From NCBI GenBank assembly GCA_934098705.1, contig CAKOPC010000002.1, positions 248,001 to 312,000 of the forward strand: a stretch of 64,000 nt of DNA, written 5' to 3'. Shown here in pieces: positions 35,387 to 42,972 of this stretch; the first letter of the stretch is position 1; each line of letters starts with the position of its first letter. This stretch comes from an uncultured Bacilli bacterium (GTDB lineage Bacteria; Bacillota_I; Bacilli_A; RF39; UBA660). The position numbers and the translations under genes were made by a program. Below the pieces are notes generated by a model. That model saw only the letters and a list, made by a program, of their open reading frames with translations, was not told the origin of the DNA and ran no database searches.

Positions 35387-35424
35387 TTGACAATTTTTTC
35401 CAATTTGCGTATTAATTTCGCAAA
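35387..35424 (+). promoter_or_regulatory. Promoter with overlapping dyad for the agr-like locus
   Basis: Perfect TTGACA (35387-35392), a 17-base spacer and TATTAA (35410-35415). The inverted repeat TTTGCG (35404-35409) / CGCAAA (35419-35424) straddles the -10 box and looks like an operator. A second possible -10 (TATAAT) lies at 35443-35448. Confidence 0.6.
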
Positions 35425-35473
35425 AGATATTAAATTTTGTCTTATAATGTATTAAGGAAGTAGGAAATAAGTT

Positions 35474-36085
35474 ATGAAAGAGTTTTGTAAATGGCTAGGA
35501 GTAGATGAAAAGATAGCCAGAGTAGTTGTTTGGATAGCAATATTTATGATGATGTTAGTTTTAACCAACGTAATGCTAGAAAGTGTAGGTTTACCATTTT
35601 ACAAGTTAACTGCTGAAAATTTATCAAAAGTTAATTGTGGTAAAGTAGTAAACTTTTGCTTAGCCTGTACTATTACCATATTAAATTTTTATACTTTTGT
35701 ATTTTTAGTTTTTAGAATAAAGGAATTTAAAAAGATATTTCCATATTCAATATTATATATAGTTCTAAACGCGATTATTAATTATACCTATGGGAAAGGT
35801 ATTTTGGAAATATTTATTATTTTATTTATAATTATATTTTGTTACTTTTATTCCAATAAAAATAAAAAGTATATTTTGTATGGCATTGGCAGTATTGTAA
35901 TTAATACTATAGTACAATTTATATGTTATTTATATAAATTAAGATTTATTGATTATGATAGTCTAAATTATTACAGCAGAATTTTAATTTCTTGTGATTA
36001 TTTTTTAATTATGTTTATACTAATTTTAGTAAAAGAAATATATATAAAGAATAAGAAAGAAAAGGAGGTATTAAAAAATGCCTGA
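35474..36085 (+). CDS. Six-TM receptor-like membrane protein of the agr-like locus
   Basis: This 203-residue protein is nearly all membrane: about six helices (roughly 19-37, 60-82, 88-104, 109-126, 131-152, 170-192), ending in a short Lys-rich cytoplasmic tail. This is the size and layout of the peptide-sensing half of AgrC. There is no dimerisation helix, HisKA or ATPase domain, and the frame ends cleanly rather than being interrupted. Its stop codon overlaps the start of the 29-residue peptide gene by eight bases. A receptor or a peptide transporter/immunity role are both possible; the receptor reading is inference from context. Confidence 0.6.
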   Translation: MKEFCKWLGVDEKIARVVVWIAIFMMMLVLTNVMLESVGLPFYKLTAENLSKVNCGKVVNFCLACTITILNFYTFVFLVFRIKEFKKIFPYSILYIVLNAIINYTYGKGILEIFIILFIIIFCYFYSNKNKKYILYGIGSIVINTIVQFICYLYKLRFIDYDSLNYYSRILISCDYFLIMFILILVKEIYIKNKKEKEVLKNA

Positions 36086-36167
36086 TTGTTACTTCTGGTT
36101 TCCTTCATTCAAGAAAGAGGCTGCATTTGCTAAAGCATTATCAACAAAACTTGCTAATTTGAAATAG
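36078..36167 (+). CDS. 29-residue Cys-aromatic peptide, candidate signal precursor
   Basis: An ORF of 29 codons has a textbook AGGAGG Shine-Dalgarno sequence nine bases before its ATG and an in-frame stop just upstream, so the start is fixed. The product reads M-P-D, then CYFWFP, then a basic amphipathic helix (SFKKEAAFAKALSTKLANLK). Cys followed by bulky aromatics is the pattern of Agr autoinducing peptides, but AgrD precursors normally have the helix first and an acidic tail last; here the order is reversed. A terminator-like hairpin follows, before agrB, which would make its mRNA more abundant than that of downstream genes. Processing by the adjacent AgrB is inferred. Confidence 0.65.
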   Translation: MPDCYFWFPSFKKEAAFAKALSTKLANLK

Positions 36168-36171
36168 TATT

Positions 36172-36197
36172 AAGTTATAAGGACCCAATAACTTTTT
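36172..36197 (+). terminator. Attenuating terminator between peptide gene and agrB
   Basis: AAGTTAT (36172-36178) pairs with ATAACTT (36188-36194) around a nine-base loop, then TTT. A short stem with a short U-tract should terminate only partly. Confidence 0.6.
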
Positions 36198-36216
36198 ACT
36201 AATATGGGAGGTGTTT

Positions 36217-36663
36217 ATGGAAGAAAAAGAAAAAAATAAAAAGAGAAAAAGGAAGAATGGGATATGGTTTAATGATACTACTGCAATAGAGAATTACTCA
36301 CAAGAAAAAGCTGAAAAACTTCAAGCAACCCTTGAAAACATTATATTCTATGGTATTACAATACCAATACAGCTTATTCAAACAGCGGGAGTTATTGCTA
36401 TTGCTATATTTAATAATGCTTTTGCTGAACTTTCGTTTTTCTTAGTAGGTTTCTTCTTCACAAGAACTTTTCTAGGATCAACATACCATTTGAATTCTAC
36501 AATTATGTGTACTACATTTACTTGGACTGCCTTTTTTATAATAACAGCTTTAATACCAAGTATATATGTTAGTGTATTCTTATGCATAATTTTAGGATGT
36601 TTAATGTCAGCTTACATGCATTATATAGTAGTAAAGGAAGAAGAAAAATGCCAAAAAGATTAG
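36217..36663 (+). CDS. agrB: AgrB-family membrane cysteine protease
   Basis: AgrB cleaves and helps cyclise the signal-peptide precursor at the membrane. This 148-residue protein has a basic N-terminus, about four to five TM segments, and the family catalytic region TRTFLGSTYHLNSTIMC with H91 and C98 seven residues apart, as in Staphylococcus AgrB (H77, C84), and an Arg before the Gly as in the consensus. It is shorter than typical AgrB (about 190-200). I use ATG 36217, just after GGGAGGTG, rather than the GTG inside that Shine-Dalgarno sequence. It overlaps the HTH gene by 16 bases. Confidence 0.82.
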   Translation: MEEKEKNKKRKRKNGIWFNDTTAIENYSQEKAEKLQATLENIIFYGITIPIQLIQTAGVIAIAIFNNAFAELSFFLVGFFFTRTFLGSTYHLNSTIMCTTFTWTAFFIITALIPSIYVSVFLCIILGCLMSAYMHYIVVKEEEKCQKD

Positions 36664-36893
36664 GAACATTATTTTTATCAGCAGATAAAGGCAAATTAGA
36701 ACAAATGTGTAAAGAAAAAGATTTAAATGACTATGAAACAGAAATAATATTAAGAATATATTGGAAAAAGCAAAGCATTAATTACATTTCGGATACAATG
36801 GACTTTACTAAGTTTGGTAAAGATCAAAAATTTTATTCATCAAGAAGTATTAATACTTTTCACAAACAAGCATTTTTAAAATTAATGAAATAG
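36648..36893 (+). CDS. Small helix-turn-helix-like protein
   Basis: This 81-residue basic protein has a helical pattern like sigma region 4 or a small HTH regulator (DLNDYETEIILRIYWKKQSINYISDTMDF, with the recognition helix possibly around SSRSINTFHKQAFLKLM). It starts at ATG 36648 inside the 3' end of agrB with AAGGAAG upstream, so it is translationally coupled. A role in transcriptional control of the agr-like locus is inferred from position. Confidence 0.55.
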   Translation: MPKRLGTLFLSADKGKLEQMCKEKDLNDYETEIILRIYWKKQSINYISDTMDFTKFGKDQKFYSSRSINTFHKQAFLKLMK

Positions 36894-36916
36894 TTTTCAA
36901 CTTAACTATTTTTTTT
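36888..36916 (+). terminator. Intrinsic terminator overlapping the HTH-gene stop
   Basis: AAATAGTT (36888-36895) pairs with AACTATTT (36904-36911), then T. Confidence 0.7.
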
Positions 36917-36974
36917 AGCAGATATATAAATGTTAAAATAAATAATAAATATATAAAGAAGAAAGGAAATTGAT

Positions 36975-37691
36975 ATGCTAAATTTTATTATTTTAAGTAA
37001 CGGCAGTAAAAATGAAGAAAAATACGTAAATAGTATAGAAAGGGTAATGATAAACTTAGATATAGGTTATGAAATACATAAATTTAATGACTGTAATAAT
37101 AGTTTTATTAATTTTTGTAAAGATAGTTATGGTACTAATATATTTATACTAGAAAATGAAGATACTGATTATATAAATAACACTATCTCTTTAATAAAAA
37201 ATGAATATGAGTTAACAAAAGCTTTTATTATTGTCATTGATAAAGAGGGACAGGAAAGCAATATTTCATCATCATTTCTAATAGATGTTATAAGTGAAAC
37301 AAATTTTGAAGAACACTTACAAAAGGACATCAAAACAGTTTTAGAGATAACTGAAATTGATAAGAACTTTTTAAGTATAATACAAGATAAATTATTACTT
37401 AGAATACCATATAATGATATTTATTATATAGAAAAAGAGTTAAATGGTAAAAAATGTACTATTGTATGTAAAAATAAAAAATATTACGTTGTGAAGAGCT
37501 TAAACGAATTTCAAAGAATTTTAGATTCTAGGTTCTTTAGAAGTCATCAAAGTGCTTTAATTAATATAGAAAAAGTATCTGTAATGGACTTTGAAAATGG
37601 CATTGTGCAATTTGAAGATAATGTAAAATGTAATCTTATGTCAAGAAGTTTTAAAAAGAAAATGAGAAAAGATTATGCCAAATGTGACTAA
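36975..37691 (+). CDS. LytTR-family response regulator with degenerate receiver
   Basis: This 238-residue AgrA-like architecture has a receiver-like N-terminal half (1-125) and a LytTR DNA-binding domain (about 135-235: KLLLRIPYNDIYYIEKE, then FFRSHQSALINIEKVSVMDF). LytTR proteins bind direct repeats upstream of target promoters. In the receiver, the acidic pair after beta-1 is replaced (FIILSNGSK). The position equivalent to the phospho-acceptor Asp reads FILENED, with E60 where the Asp is expected. This fits the absence of a histidine kinase. It is separated from the HTH gene by a terminator, so expressed at least partly from its own weak promoter. Confidence 0.82.
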   Translation: MLNFIILSNGSKNEEKYVNSIERVMINLDIGYEIHKFNDCNNSFINFCKDSYGTNIFILENEDTDYINNTISLIKNEYELTKAFIIVIDKEGQESNISSSFLIDVISETNFEEHLQKDIKTVLEITEIDKNFLSIIQDKLLLRIPYNDIYYIEKELNGKKCTIVCKNKKYYVVKSLNEFQRILDSRFFRSHQSALINIEKVSVMDFENGIVQFEDNVKCNLMSRSFKKKMRKDYAKCD

Positions 37692-37807
37692 AATATAACA
37701 TATTACGGCCATAAACGTAAAAAGCCTGATAATTCTGTTAATATATACTTGCGCGCTAATAAAAATAGAAAAATAAAAAAGTATAGTTTGGAAAAAGAGG
37801 TGGAATT

Positions 37808-38026
37808 ATGAAAGGCTTTGTAAAGTGGTTTAATAATGAGAAAGGATTTGGATTTATTGAATATAAACCAGGTGAAGATGTATTCGTTCACTATTCAGCA
37901 ATAAAACAAGATGGTTATAAAACATTAAATGAAGGCGATTATGTTTCTTTTGAATTAATTGAAACTGCAAAAGGATTACAAGCACAAGACGTTTACGTCG
38001 TTAAACAAATGATAGCCACTAAATAG
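37808..38026 (+). CDS. cspA: Cold-shock-domain protein
   Basis: This 72-residue single cold-shock domain binds single-stranded RNA/DNA. RNP1 is KGFGFIE (12-18) and RNP2 is VFVHYSA, with the usual MKGFVKWFNNEKGFGFI start. AAAGAGGTGG precedes the ATG. The 116 bases upstream, following the LytTR gene, contain several short dyads typical of csp leaders, but I could not define a conserved element. Confidence 0.95.
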   Translation: MKGFVKWFNNEKGFGFIEYKPGEDVFVHYSAIKQDGYKTLNEGDYVSFELIETAKGLQAQDVYVVKQMIATK

Positions 38027-38035
38027 TGGCTTTTT
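38014..38035 (+). terminator. Terminator overlapping the csp stop codon
   Basis: AGCCACT (38014-38020) pairs with AGTGGCT (38025-38031) around AAAT, then TTTT. The left arm is coding. Confidence 0.8.
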
Positions 38036-38075
38036 CTATTAAATCATGTTATAATTTAATCATAGGAGGGATTAT

Positions 38076-38618
38076 ATGAAATTAAATATTCGTGGTAAAG
38101 ATATGAAAATTACAGAAGCAATGAAAAATTATGCTGACGAAAAATTCACAAAGTTAGAAAAATATTTAAAAGATGGAGAAGGTATAAAAGCCAATTTATT
38201 ATTTAAAATAGATGGCATAAATCAAAAGTTAGAGGTTACAATTCCGCTTAAAAATATAACACTAAGAGTAGAAGAAAAAGGTAAAGACTTTTATGCATGC
38301 ATAGATACTGCTCTTGATAAATTAGAAAGAAGTATTATAAAAAATAAAAAAAGATTAGAAAGTAAAAAGATGAAAGCTAAATATGGCTTTGAATTTGAAA
38401 AACTTGACTTATTAACAAAAGATATAGAGGAAGATAATACAAATAAAATTGTTAAGAAAAAAAGTGTTGAGTTAAAGCCTATGGACTTTGATGAAGCAAT
38501 ATTACAAATGGAATTATTAGGTCATGACTTTTATGTATTTAAAGATGAAAAAACTAATAAGACTTGTGTTTTATATAAAAGAAAAGAACAAGGTTATGGC
38601 ATAATAGAAGAAGAATAG
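38076..38618 (+). CDS. hpf: Long-form ribosome hibernation promoting factor
   Basis: HPF dimerises 70S ribosomes into inactive 100S particles in slow growth. The 180-residue protein is the long form. The N-terminal RaiA-type ribosome-binding domain (1-100: MKLNIRGKDMKITEAMKNYA, LDKLERSIIKNKKR) is joined by a charged linker to the C-terminal dimerisation domain (about 123-180: KPMDFDEAILQMELLGHDFY, VLYKRKEQGYGIIE). AGGAGGG precedes the ATG. Monocistronic, with a TATAAT at 38050-38055. Confidence 0.95.
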   Translation: MKLNIRGKDMKITEAMKNYADEKFTKLEKYLKDGEGIKANLLFKIDGINQKLEVTIPLKNITLRVEEKGKDFYACIDTALDKLERSIIKNKKRLESKKMKAKYGFEFEKLDLLTKDIEEDNTNKIVKKKSVELKPMDFDEAILQMELLGHDFYVFKDEKTNKTCVLYKRKEQGYGIIEEE

Positions 38619-38623
38619 GTATA

Positions 38624-38647
38624 AAAGCTCCTTTATGGAGTTTTTTT
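38624..38647 (+). terminator. Terminator after hpf
   Basis: AAAGCTCC (38624-38631) pairs with GGAGTTTT (38637-38644) with one G-U pair, then T. Confidence 0.75.
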
Positions 38648-38703
38648 GTTAATGTTTTTTTATAAATATGTTATAATTAATATATAAATTAGGGAGGATT
38701 AAA

Positions 38704-39867
38704 ATGAAAGGCAAAAATTATGTTTTAGGAATTATTGGGGGACTTATAGGAGGTTTTATAGCATCTATTCCTTGGGTACTTATGTATGTTTATGGAAATA
38801 TGATATTATCATTACTTGCAATTTTAATTGCTTTAGGAGCATTAAAAGGTTACCAAATATTTAAAGGTAAAGAAGATAAAAACTTACCAATTTTTATAAT
38901 AATAATATCAGTTATTGTTGTAACTATTGCAACTCTTATTATTATACCAAAACTTTTAATAATAAAAGATGGAAGTAGTATAACACTTACTGACCTTTAT
39001 AATAATAGTGAGTTTAAAACTGCTATTATAAAAGATTATATTATTTCACTTATCTTTACAGGACTTGGTATAAGTGGTGTAATATCATCTATTAAAAATA
39101 AAGTAAATAACGAAAACAAGGCAAATGAAGGTAGTAAAGTTTATAGAAGTGTTAATAAATTAACTTATAAATTGTATGAAAATGAATTTAAAAAATATAA
39201 TGCAACATCAAAAAATAATTTAATAGATAAAGAAACTATTTTAAATAATATTAACTTAATAGATAAAGATGATATTTTTAAATCATTAATTTATCAAGAT
39301 GCTATAAAAGAAGTTGATGGAAAGTACTATTTTGCCAAAAGAATTCATCAAAATTACACTATGTTAATAATTATAATTGTGTTAATAGTTGCCATTATGA
39401 TAGGGGCAATACTATTTTTTGATAGCAGTAAAGAGTATAATAAAATTACAAAAAATCATATTTCCTATGAAATTCCAAGTAACTGGAAAGAGTATGATGA
39501 TGAAACATTAAAAAATAAATTTTATTATGTACCAGATTTTGATGAAAGTGGTTATTCCGGAGTAATATCTGTAACATATTATAAAACAACTTATACTATA
39601 AATGATTATGAGAAAATGAAAAATCAAATTTATGACATGTTAAAGCAAGATGAATATGAAGCAACAGAAACTAAAGAATTTACATTAGAAAACGGTTATA
39701 AAGTATTTGAAATAGATTATTTAGAAGATAAAGTTGAAGATAAACTATATTATGTTATTACAGATAATAATTATGCTCTTGTGTATTCTACTAATTATTT
39801 TAGTGAAAAAGTTGGTAATATAGATACTATAACAAAAAATATAATAAATAGTATATCATTTAAGTAG
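38704..39867 (+). CDS. Membrane protein with exported PsbP/DUF1795-like domain
   Basis: This 387-residue protein has about four TM segments in residues 5-140, a cytoplasmic helical stretch (about 150-215) and another TM (about 221-243). An exported C-terminal domain of about 140 residues begins HISYEIPSNWKEYDDETLKN and ends ITKNIINSISFK, a pattern typical of PsbP/DUF1795-like (Mog1-fold) domains. A glycine-rich first helix (GIIGGLIGGFIASIP) resembles small-permease segments. Function unknown. It is followed after nine bases by another membrane protein, so likely a two-gene operon. Confidence 0.65.
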   Translation: MKGKNYVLGIIGGLIGGFIASIPWVLMYVYGNMILSLLAILIALGALKGYQIFKGKEDKNLPIFIIIISVIVVTIATLIIIPKLLIIKDGSSITLTDLYNNSEFKTAIIKDYIISLIFTGLGISGVISSIKNKVNNENKANEGSKVYRSVNKLTYKLYENEFKKYNATSKNNLIDKETILNNINLIDKDDIFKSLIYQDAIKEVDGKYYFAKRIHQNYTMLIIIIVLIVAIMIGAILFFDSSKEYNKITKNHISYEIPSNWKEYDDETLKNKFYYVPDFDESGYSGVISVTYYKTTYTINDYEKMKNQIYDMLKQDEYEATETKEFTLENGYKVFEIDYLEDKVEDKLYYVITDNNYALVYSTNYFSEKVGNIDTITKNIINSISFK

Positions 39868-39876
39868 GAGTATTTT

Positions 39877-40854
39877 ATGAATTTAGAAAAAATATTTAAA
39901 CCAAATAAAAATATATTAATATTAATGATAGTAAGTTTAATACTAACTATTATATCATTTATAATGATGGTAAATTATGCTAATAAACAAGATGAAAGTG
40001 TTTCATATAATGGTTTAATAACAAGAAACATAGATAAAGCAAATAAATATGTAAATGTAACTATCAAAACATTACCATATTTTTATGCCACTAGAACAAC
40101 TGATAATATTACATATAAATATTATATAGGTTTTGATGAACATAACTATATGTACTTATTAAGACTTACTGATATAACATATAATGATATGGAAACAAAA
40201 TATAATCTTGATAAAGTTAATTTTTCTTATTATTTAGAAGGTTATACTTCAAATACTGAGGATGATTTAAAGAAGATAACAATAACAACATATAATGAAA
40301 TGGTAGATAAGAAAATTATAACTGAAGATAACTTTAGCAGTTATTTTGGAAATACTTATTTTGATGAAACTAAAGATCCTAATGAAGATATGTTTATTGT
40401 ATCTGTTTCAATATTTATTACTTGTATTACATTATTTATTGTATCTTTAATATTATATATTGTAAAAAAAGTAAAAATAAAGAAAGTTATAAAAGAATAT
40501 GGCAAAGAAACTTTAGAAAATGAAATACTAAATAGTAAAACTAAGCATTATGAAAAACTAAAAGTATTTGTAACTTGTGATAAAGTAATAAGTTATAATG
40601 ATTATTTAATAGTCAAAAAAATAAGTGATATAATATGGCTTTATAACTTAAAAAGATATTATAATGGTGTACTTGTTAAAATAAGTCTTTTATGTTTTGA
40701 TAAAAATAAACATAAACAAGAATTGACATCATCAAAGAAAGAACAAGAATTATTAGAATTAATAGAGGAAATAGTATCAAAAAATAAAAATATTATGGAA
40801 GGATATACAAAAGAAAATAAAAAAAGTTATAAAGATTACATAAAAGAGCATTAA
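39877..40854 (+). CDS. Two-TM protein, unknown
   Basis: This 325-residue protein has TM segments at about 15-33 and 170-192, an exported domain between them (about 35-165) rich in Tyr, Thr and Asp, and a cytoplasmic C-terminal domain (about 195-325) of mixed alpha/beta character ending in a Lys-rich tail. No motif recognised. Nine bases downstream of the preceding gene with GGAG upstream; the pair probably forms one membrane unit. Confidence 0.6.
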   Translation: MNLEKIFKPNKNILILMIVSLILTIISFIMMVNYANKQDESVSYNGLITRNIDKANKYVNVTIKTLPYFYATRTTDNITYKYYIGFDEHNYMYLLRLTDITYNDMETKYNLDKVNFSYYLEGYTSNTEDDLKKITITTYNEMVDKKIITEDNFSSYFGNTYFDETKDPNEDMFIVSVSIFITCITLFIVSLILYIVKKVKIKKVIKEYGKETLENEILNSKTKHYEKLKVFVTCDKVISYNDYLIVKKISDIIWLYNLKRYYNGVLVKISLLCFDKNKHKQELTSSKKEQELLELIEEIVSKNKNIMEGYTKENKKSYKDYIKEH

Positions 40855-40918
40855 AAAGCATTTTTTAATTCTTAAAATTGTATTATTTAAACATAAATAA
40901 GAATAAATGGAGTAGTAT

Positions 40919-41650
40919 ATGAAAAAAGGACTTAAAAAAAGTAAAATATTACCATTATTATTAATTATATTAATGGTTGTATTTACTAATAACAAAGAAG
41001 AAATAAAAAATATATTTAATAAAAGTTTAGCAATCCCTACAATATCATATAACGTAAATGAAATTCCAGAATATAATGGTAGTCCAGTTATTGTAATTAA
41101 CAATAATGTTCCATTATTTACAGATGAAGATTATAATAGTAAAACATTCGAAAGTTATAGTGAGCTTGACATATTAGGAAGGTGTGGTATTGCTTTTGCA
41201 AACATTGATAAAAGTTTAATGCCAACAACAAAAAGAGGAAGTATTGGTATGATAAAACCAAGTGGTTGGCATACTATTAAATATGATAATGTAGATGGAA
41301 AATATTTATATAATAGATGTCATTTAATAGGATACCAGTTAACTGGAGAAAATGATAATAAAAAAAATCTTATAACATGCACAAGATTTATGAATACTAA
41401 AAGTATGTTAGAATATGAAAATAAAGTTGCAAATTATATAAAGAAAACAGGTAACAATGTTTTATATAGAGTAACTCCAGTATTTTATGATGATAATTTG
41501 CTTGTAAGTGGTGTTTTAATAGAAGCAGCATCTGTTTATGATAAGGGAAAAGATTTATCTTTCTTTGTCTTTATCTATAATATTCAAGATGGTATTTTAA
41601 TTGATTATAAAACAGGAGATAGTAAATTAGTTAATAGTAAGGCAAATTGA
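40919..41650 (+). CDS. Secreted DNA/RNA non-specific endonuclease
   Basis: This 243-residue protein has an N-terminal signal/anchor (about 9-23) and a beta-beta-alpha-metal nuclease domain. The catalytic region YNRCHLIGYQLTGEN puts the general-base His at residue 135, followed by NLITCTRFMNTKSMLEYE, the conserved metal/structural segment of streptococcal-type DNA-entry and spreading nucleases. It likely degrades extracellular nucleic acid for nutrition or uptake. Its 3' end overlaps the convergent PPTase gene by 24 bases. Confidence 0.88.
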   Translation: MKKGLKKSKILPLLLIILMVVFTNNKEEIKNIFNKSLAIPTISYNVNEIPEYNGSPVIVINNNVPLFTDEDYNSKTFESYSELDILGRCGIAFANIDKSLMPTTKRGSIGMIKPSGWHTIKYDNVDGKYLYNRCHLIGYQLTGENDNKKNLITCTRFMNTKSMLEYENKVANYIKKTGNNVLYRVTPVFYDDNLLVSGVLIEAASVYDKGKDLSFFVFIYNIQDGILIDYKTGDSKLVNSKAN

Positions 41651-42169
41651 TAAACAGTAATTATTATATCGTATAGTTTTGGTATAACAATTATTATAAG
41701 GACAATTTTTAAAATGGCCAATATGCCATCCCATCATTTTTATATAAGCTTCCTTTAAAGTATAAAATTTAAAGAATGTATAATTTTTATTAGAACTTTT
41801 TAAAAGTTCTAATTTTTCATCATCATTAAAATAGTAGTTTACAATATTGGGATTATAATCTCTAATTTTTTCAATATCACACCCTATAGCATATTTAGAT
41901 GTAACTAAAATAGTTATATCATCTTTATTGGATATATTAAAATTAAATTTATCATCAAAATATGGTTTTCCATTTATGTTATATTTCATATTTTTAATAT
42001 CTATATTTAATTTATTGTTTCTAATATATTTTTCTAATAGATAATAAGACATTATTTTTCTCTTATTTTTTAAAACTTTATACTTTTGCACATCATTTAA
42101 TATGTTAAAAACTTTATCAAATGTAATAGCATCAATATCATTAAAATTACAAATATCAATATAAAACAA
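41627..42169 (-). CDS. Sfp-type 4'-phosphopantetheinyl transferase
   Basis: PPTases attach the phosphopantetheine arm of CoA to carrier proteins. The protein (about 180 residues) has the family motifs GKPYF, then IGCDIEKIRDYN (metal-binding Asp-x-Glu) and FYTLKEAYIKMMG (the KEA motif). It is shorter than Bacillus Sfp (about 224), with a trimmed C-terminus. No NRPS/PKS genes are in the window, so it may serve the fatty-acid ACP. I place the start at TTG 42169, six bases after GAGGTG, rather than at the GTG within that Shine-Dalgarno sequence. Convergent with the nuclease gene. Confidence 0.82.
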   Translation of the reverse strand: MFYIDICNFNDIDAITFDKVFNILNDVQKYKVLKNKRKIMSYYLLEKYIRNNKLNIDIKNMKYNINGKPYFDDKFNFNISNKDDITILVTSKYAIGCDIEKIRDYNPNIVNYYFNDDEKLELLKSSNKNYTFFKFYTLKEAYIKMMGWHIGHFKNCPYNNCYTKTIRYNNYCLSICLTIN

Positions 42170-42252
42170 TGAAATCACCTCATACTTATTATAACATTTA
42201 TATTTACATAATTGTTAATAAATAGTATTATTTTATTATAGGAGTGTAGTAT

Positions 42253-42759
42253 ATGAAAAAGAAAATAACAAAAAAAGAAATAGTAAAGTTACTTTTAAAT
42301 CAAAACTTAGAAGAAGGAAATGAAGAAGAATTGATGGATTCACTTGTAAAAGAGCCAGTAGCCATAGATATTATAAAAGAGGATGAAGAAAGTAAAAGTT
42401 TTGGAGAAAGACTTTCTGATAAATTAACAAAAGTTGCAGGTAGTTGGAGCTTTTTACTTTGCTTTATATTATTTTTAATAGTATGGATAATTTTAAATTT
42501 ATATGCTTTTGAAAGTATTGACCCTTATCCTTTTATTTTACTTAATCTTCTTTTATCATGTATTTCAGCAGTACAAGCCCCAATTATTATGATGAGTCAA
42601 AATAGAGCTGCTAAAAAAGATAGTATAAGAAGTAAAAATGATTATAAAACAGATTTAAAAAGTGAACTTATTTTAGAAGATTTGTATGAAAAAATGGAAA
42701 AAATTATTGCAAATCAAAATAAAATATTAAAGAAATTAGAAGAAACTGATAATAAATAA
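42253..42759 (+). CDS. DUF1003 membrane protein
   Basis: This 168-residue protein is recognised by SFGERLSDKLTKVAGSWSFL, two TM segments (about 70-92 and 97-118), and the invariant ISAVQAPIIMMSQNRAAKKD stretch of the DUF1003 family, with a helical cytoplasmic C-terminus. The function of the family is not known. AGGAG precedes the ATG. Last gene before the uvrB insertion hotspot. Confidence 0.85.
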   Translation: MKKKITKKEIVKLLLNQNLEEGNEEELMDSLVKEPVAIDIIKEDEESKSFGERLSDKLTKVAGSWSFLLCFILFLIVWIILNLYAFESIDPYPFILLNLLLSCISAVQAPIIMMSQNRAAKKDSIRSKNDYKTDLKSELILEDLYEKMEKIIANQNKILKKLEETDNK

Positions 42760-42887
42760 GTAAAAAAAGTATTTGACTGTTGTATAATTCTAGCAAATTA
42801 TATTGATATAAAAAACAAGATGAAATATTAACAATTTTGTTAATTAATGTCTTTTATTAAAAAAAATTAGTCTTTTATATAAGACTT

Positions 42888-42948
42888 TTTTTTGACAAAA
42901 AAATACAAACAAATGTATTGACTTTGAAAAATTAGTTTGTTATAGTAA
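42888..42948 (+). repeat. 61-bp direct repeat, copy 1 (uvrB-type promoter)
   Basis: Identical over 61 bases to 44152-44212. It contains the dyad AATACA-N6-TGTATT and the promoter TTGACT (42918-42923), 17 bases, TATAGT (42941-42946). This copy drives the RhuM-like gene. 42760-42887 is AT-rich and holds a weak hairpin only. Confidence 0.9.
42918..42946 (+). promoter_or_regulatory. Promoter of the RhuM-like gene
   Basis: TTGACT, a 17-base spacer and TATAGT inside the 61-bp repeat, with an AATACA/TGTATT dyad covering and preceding the -35 box. Confidence 0.75.
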
Positions 42949-42972
42949 GGATGTTTTTAAGGAGGAATTTAT

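Noticed and set aside
35474..37691. A complete canonical agr quorum-sensing system
   Set aside because: No histidine kinase domain is present, the peptide order differs from AgrD and the receiver lacks its Asp.
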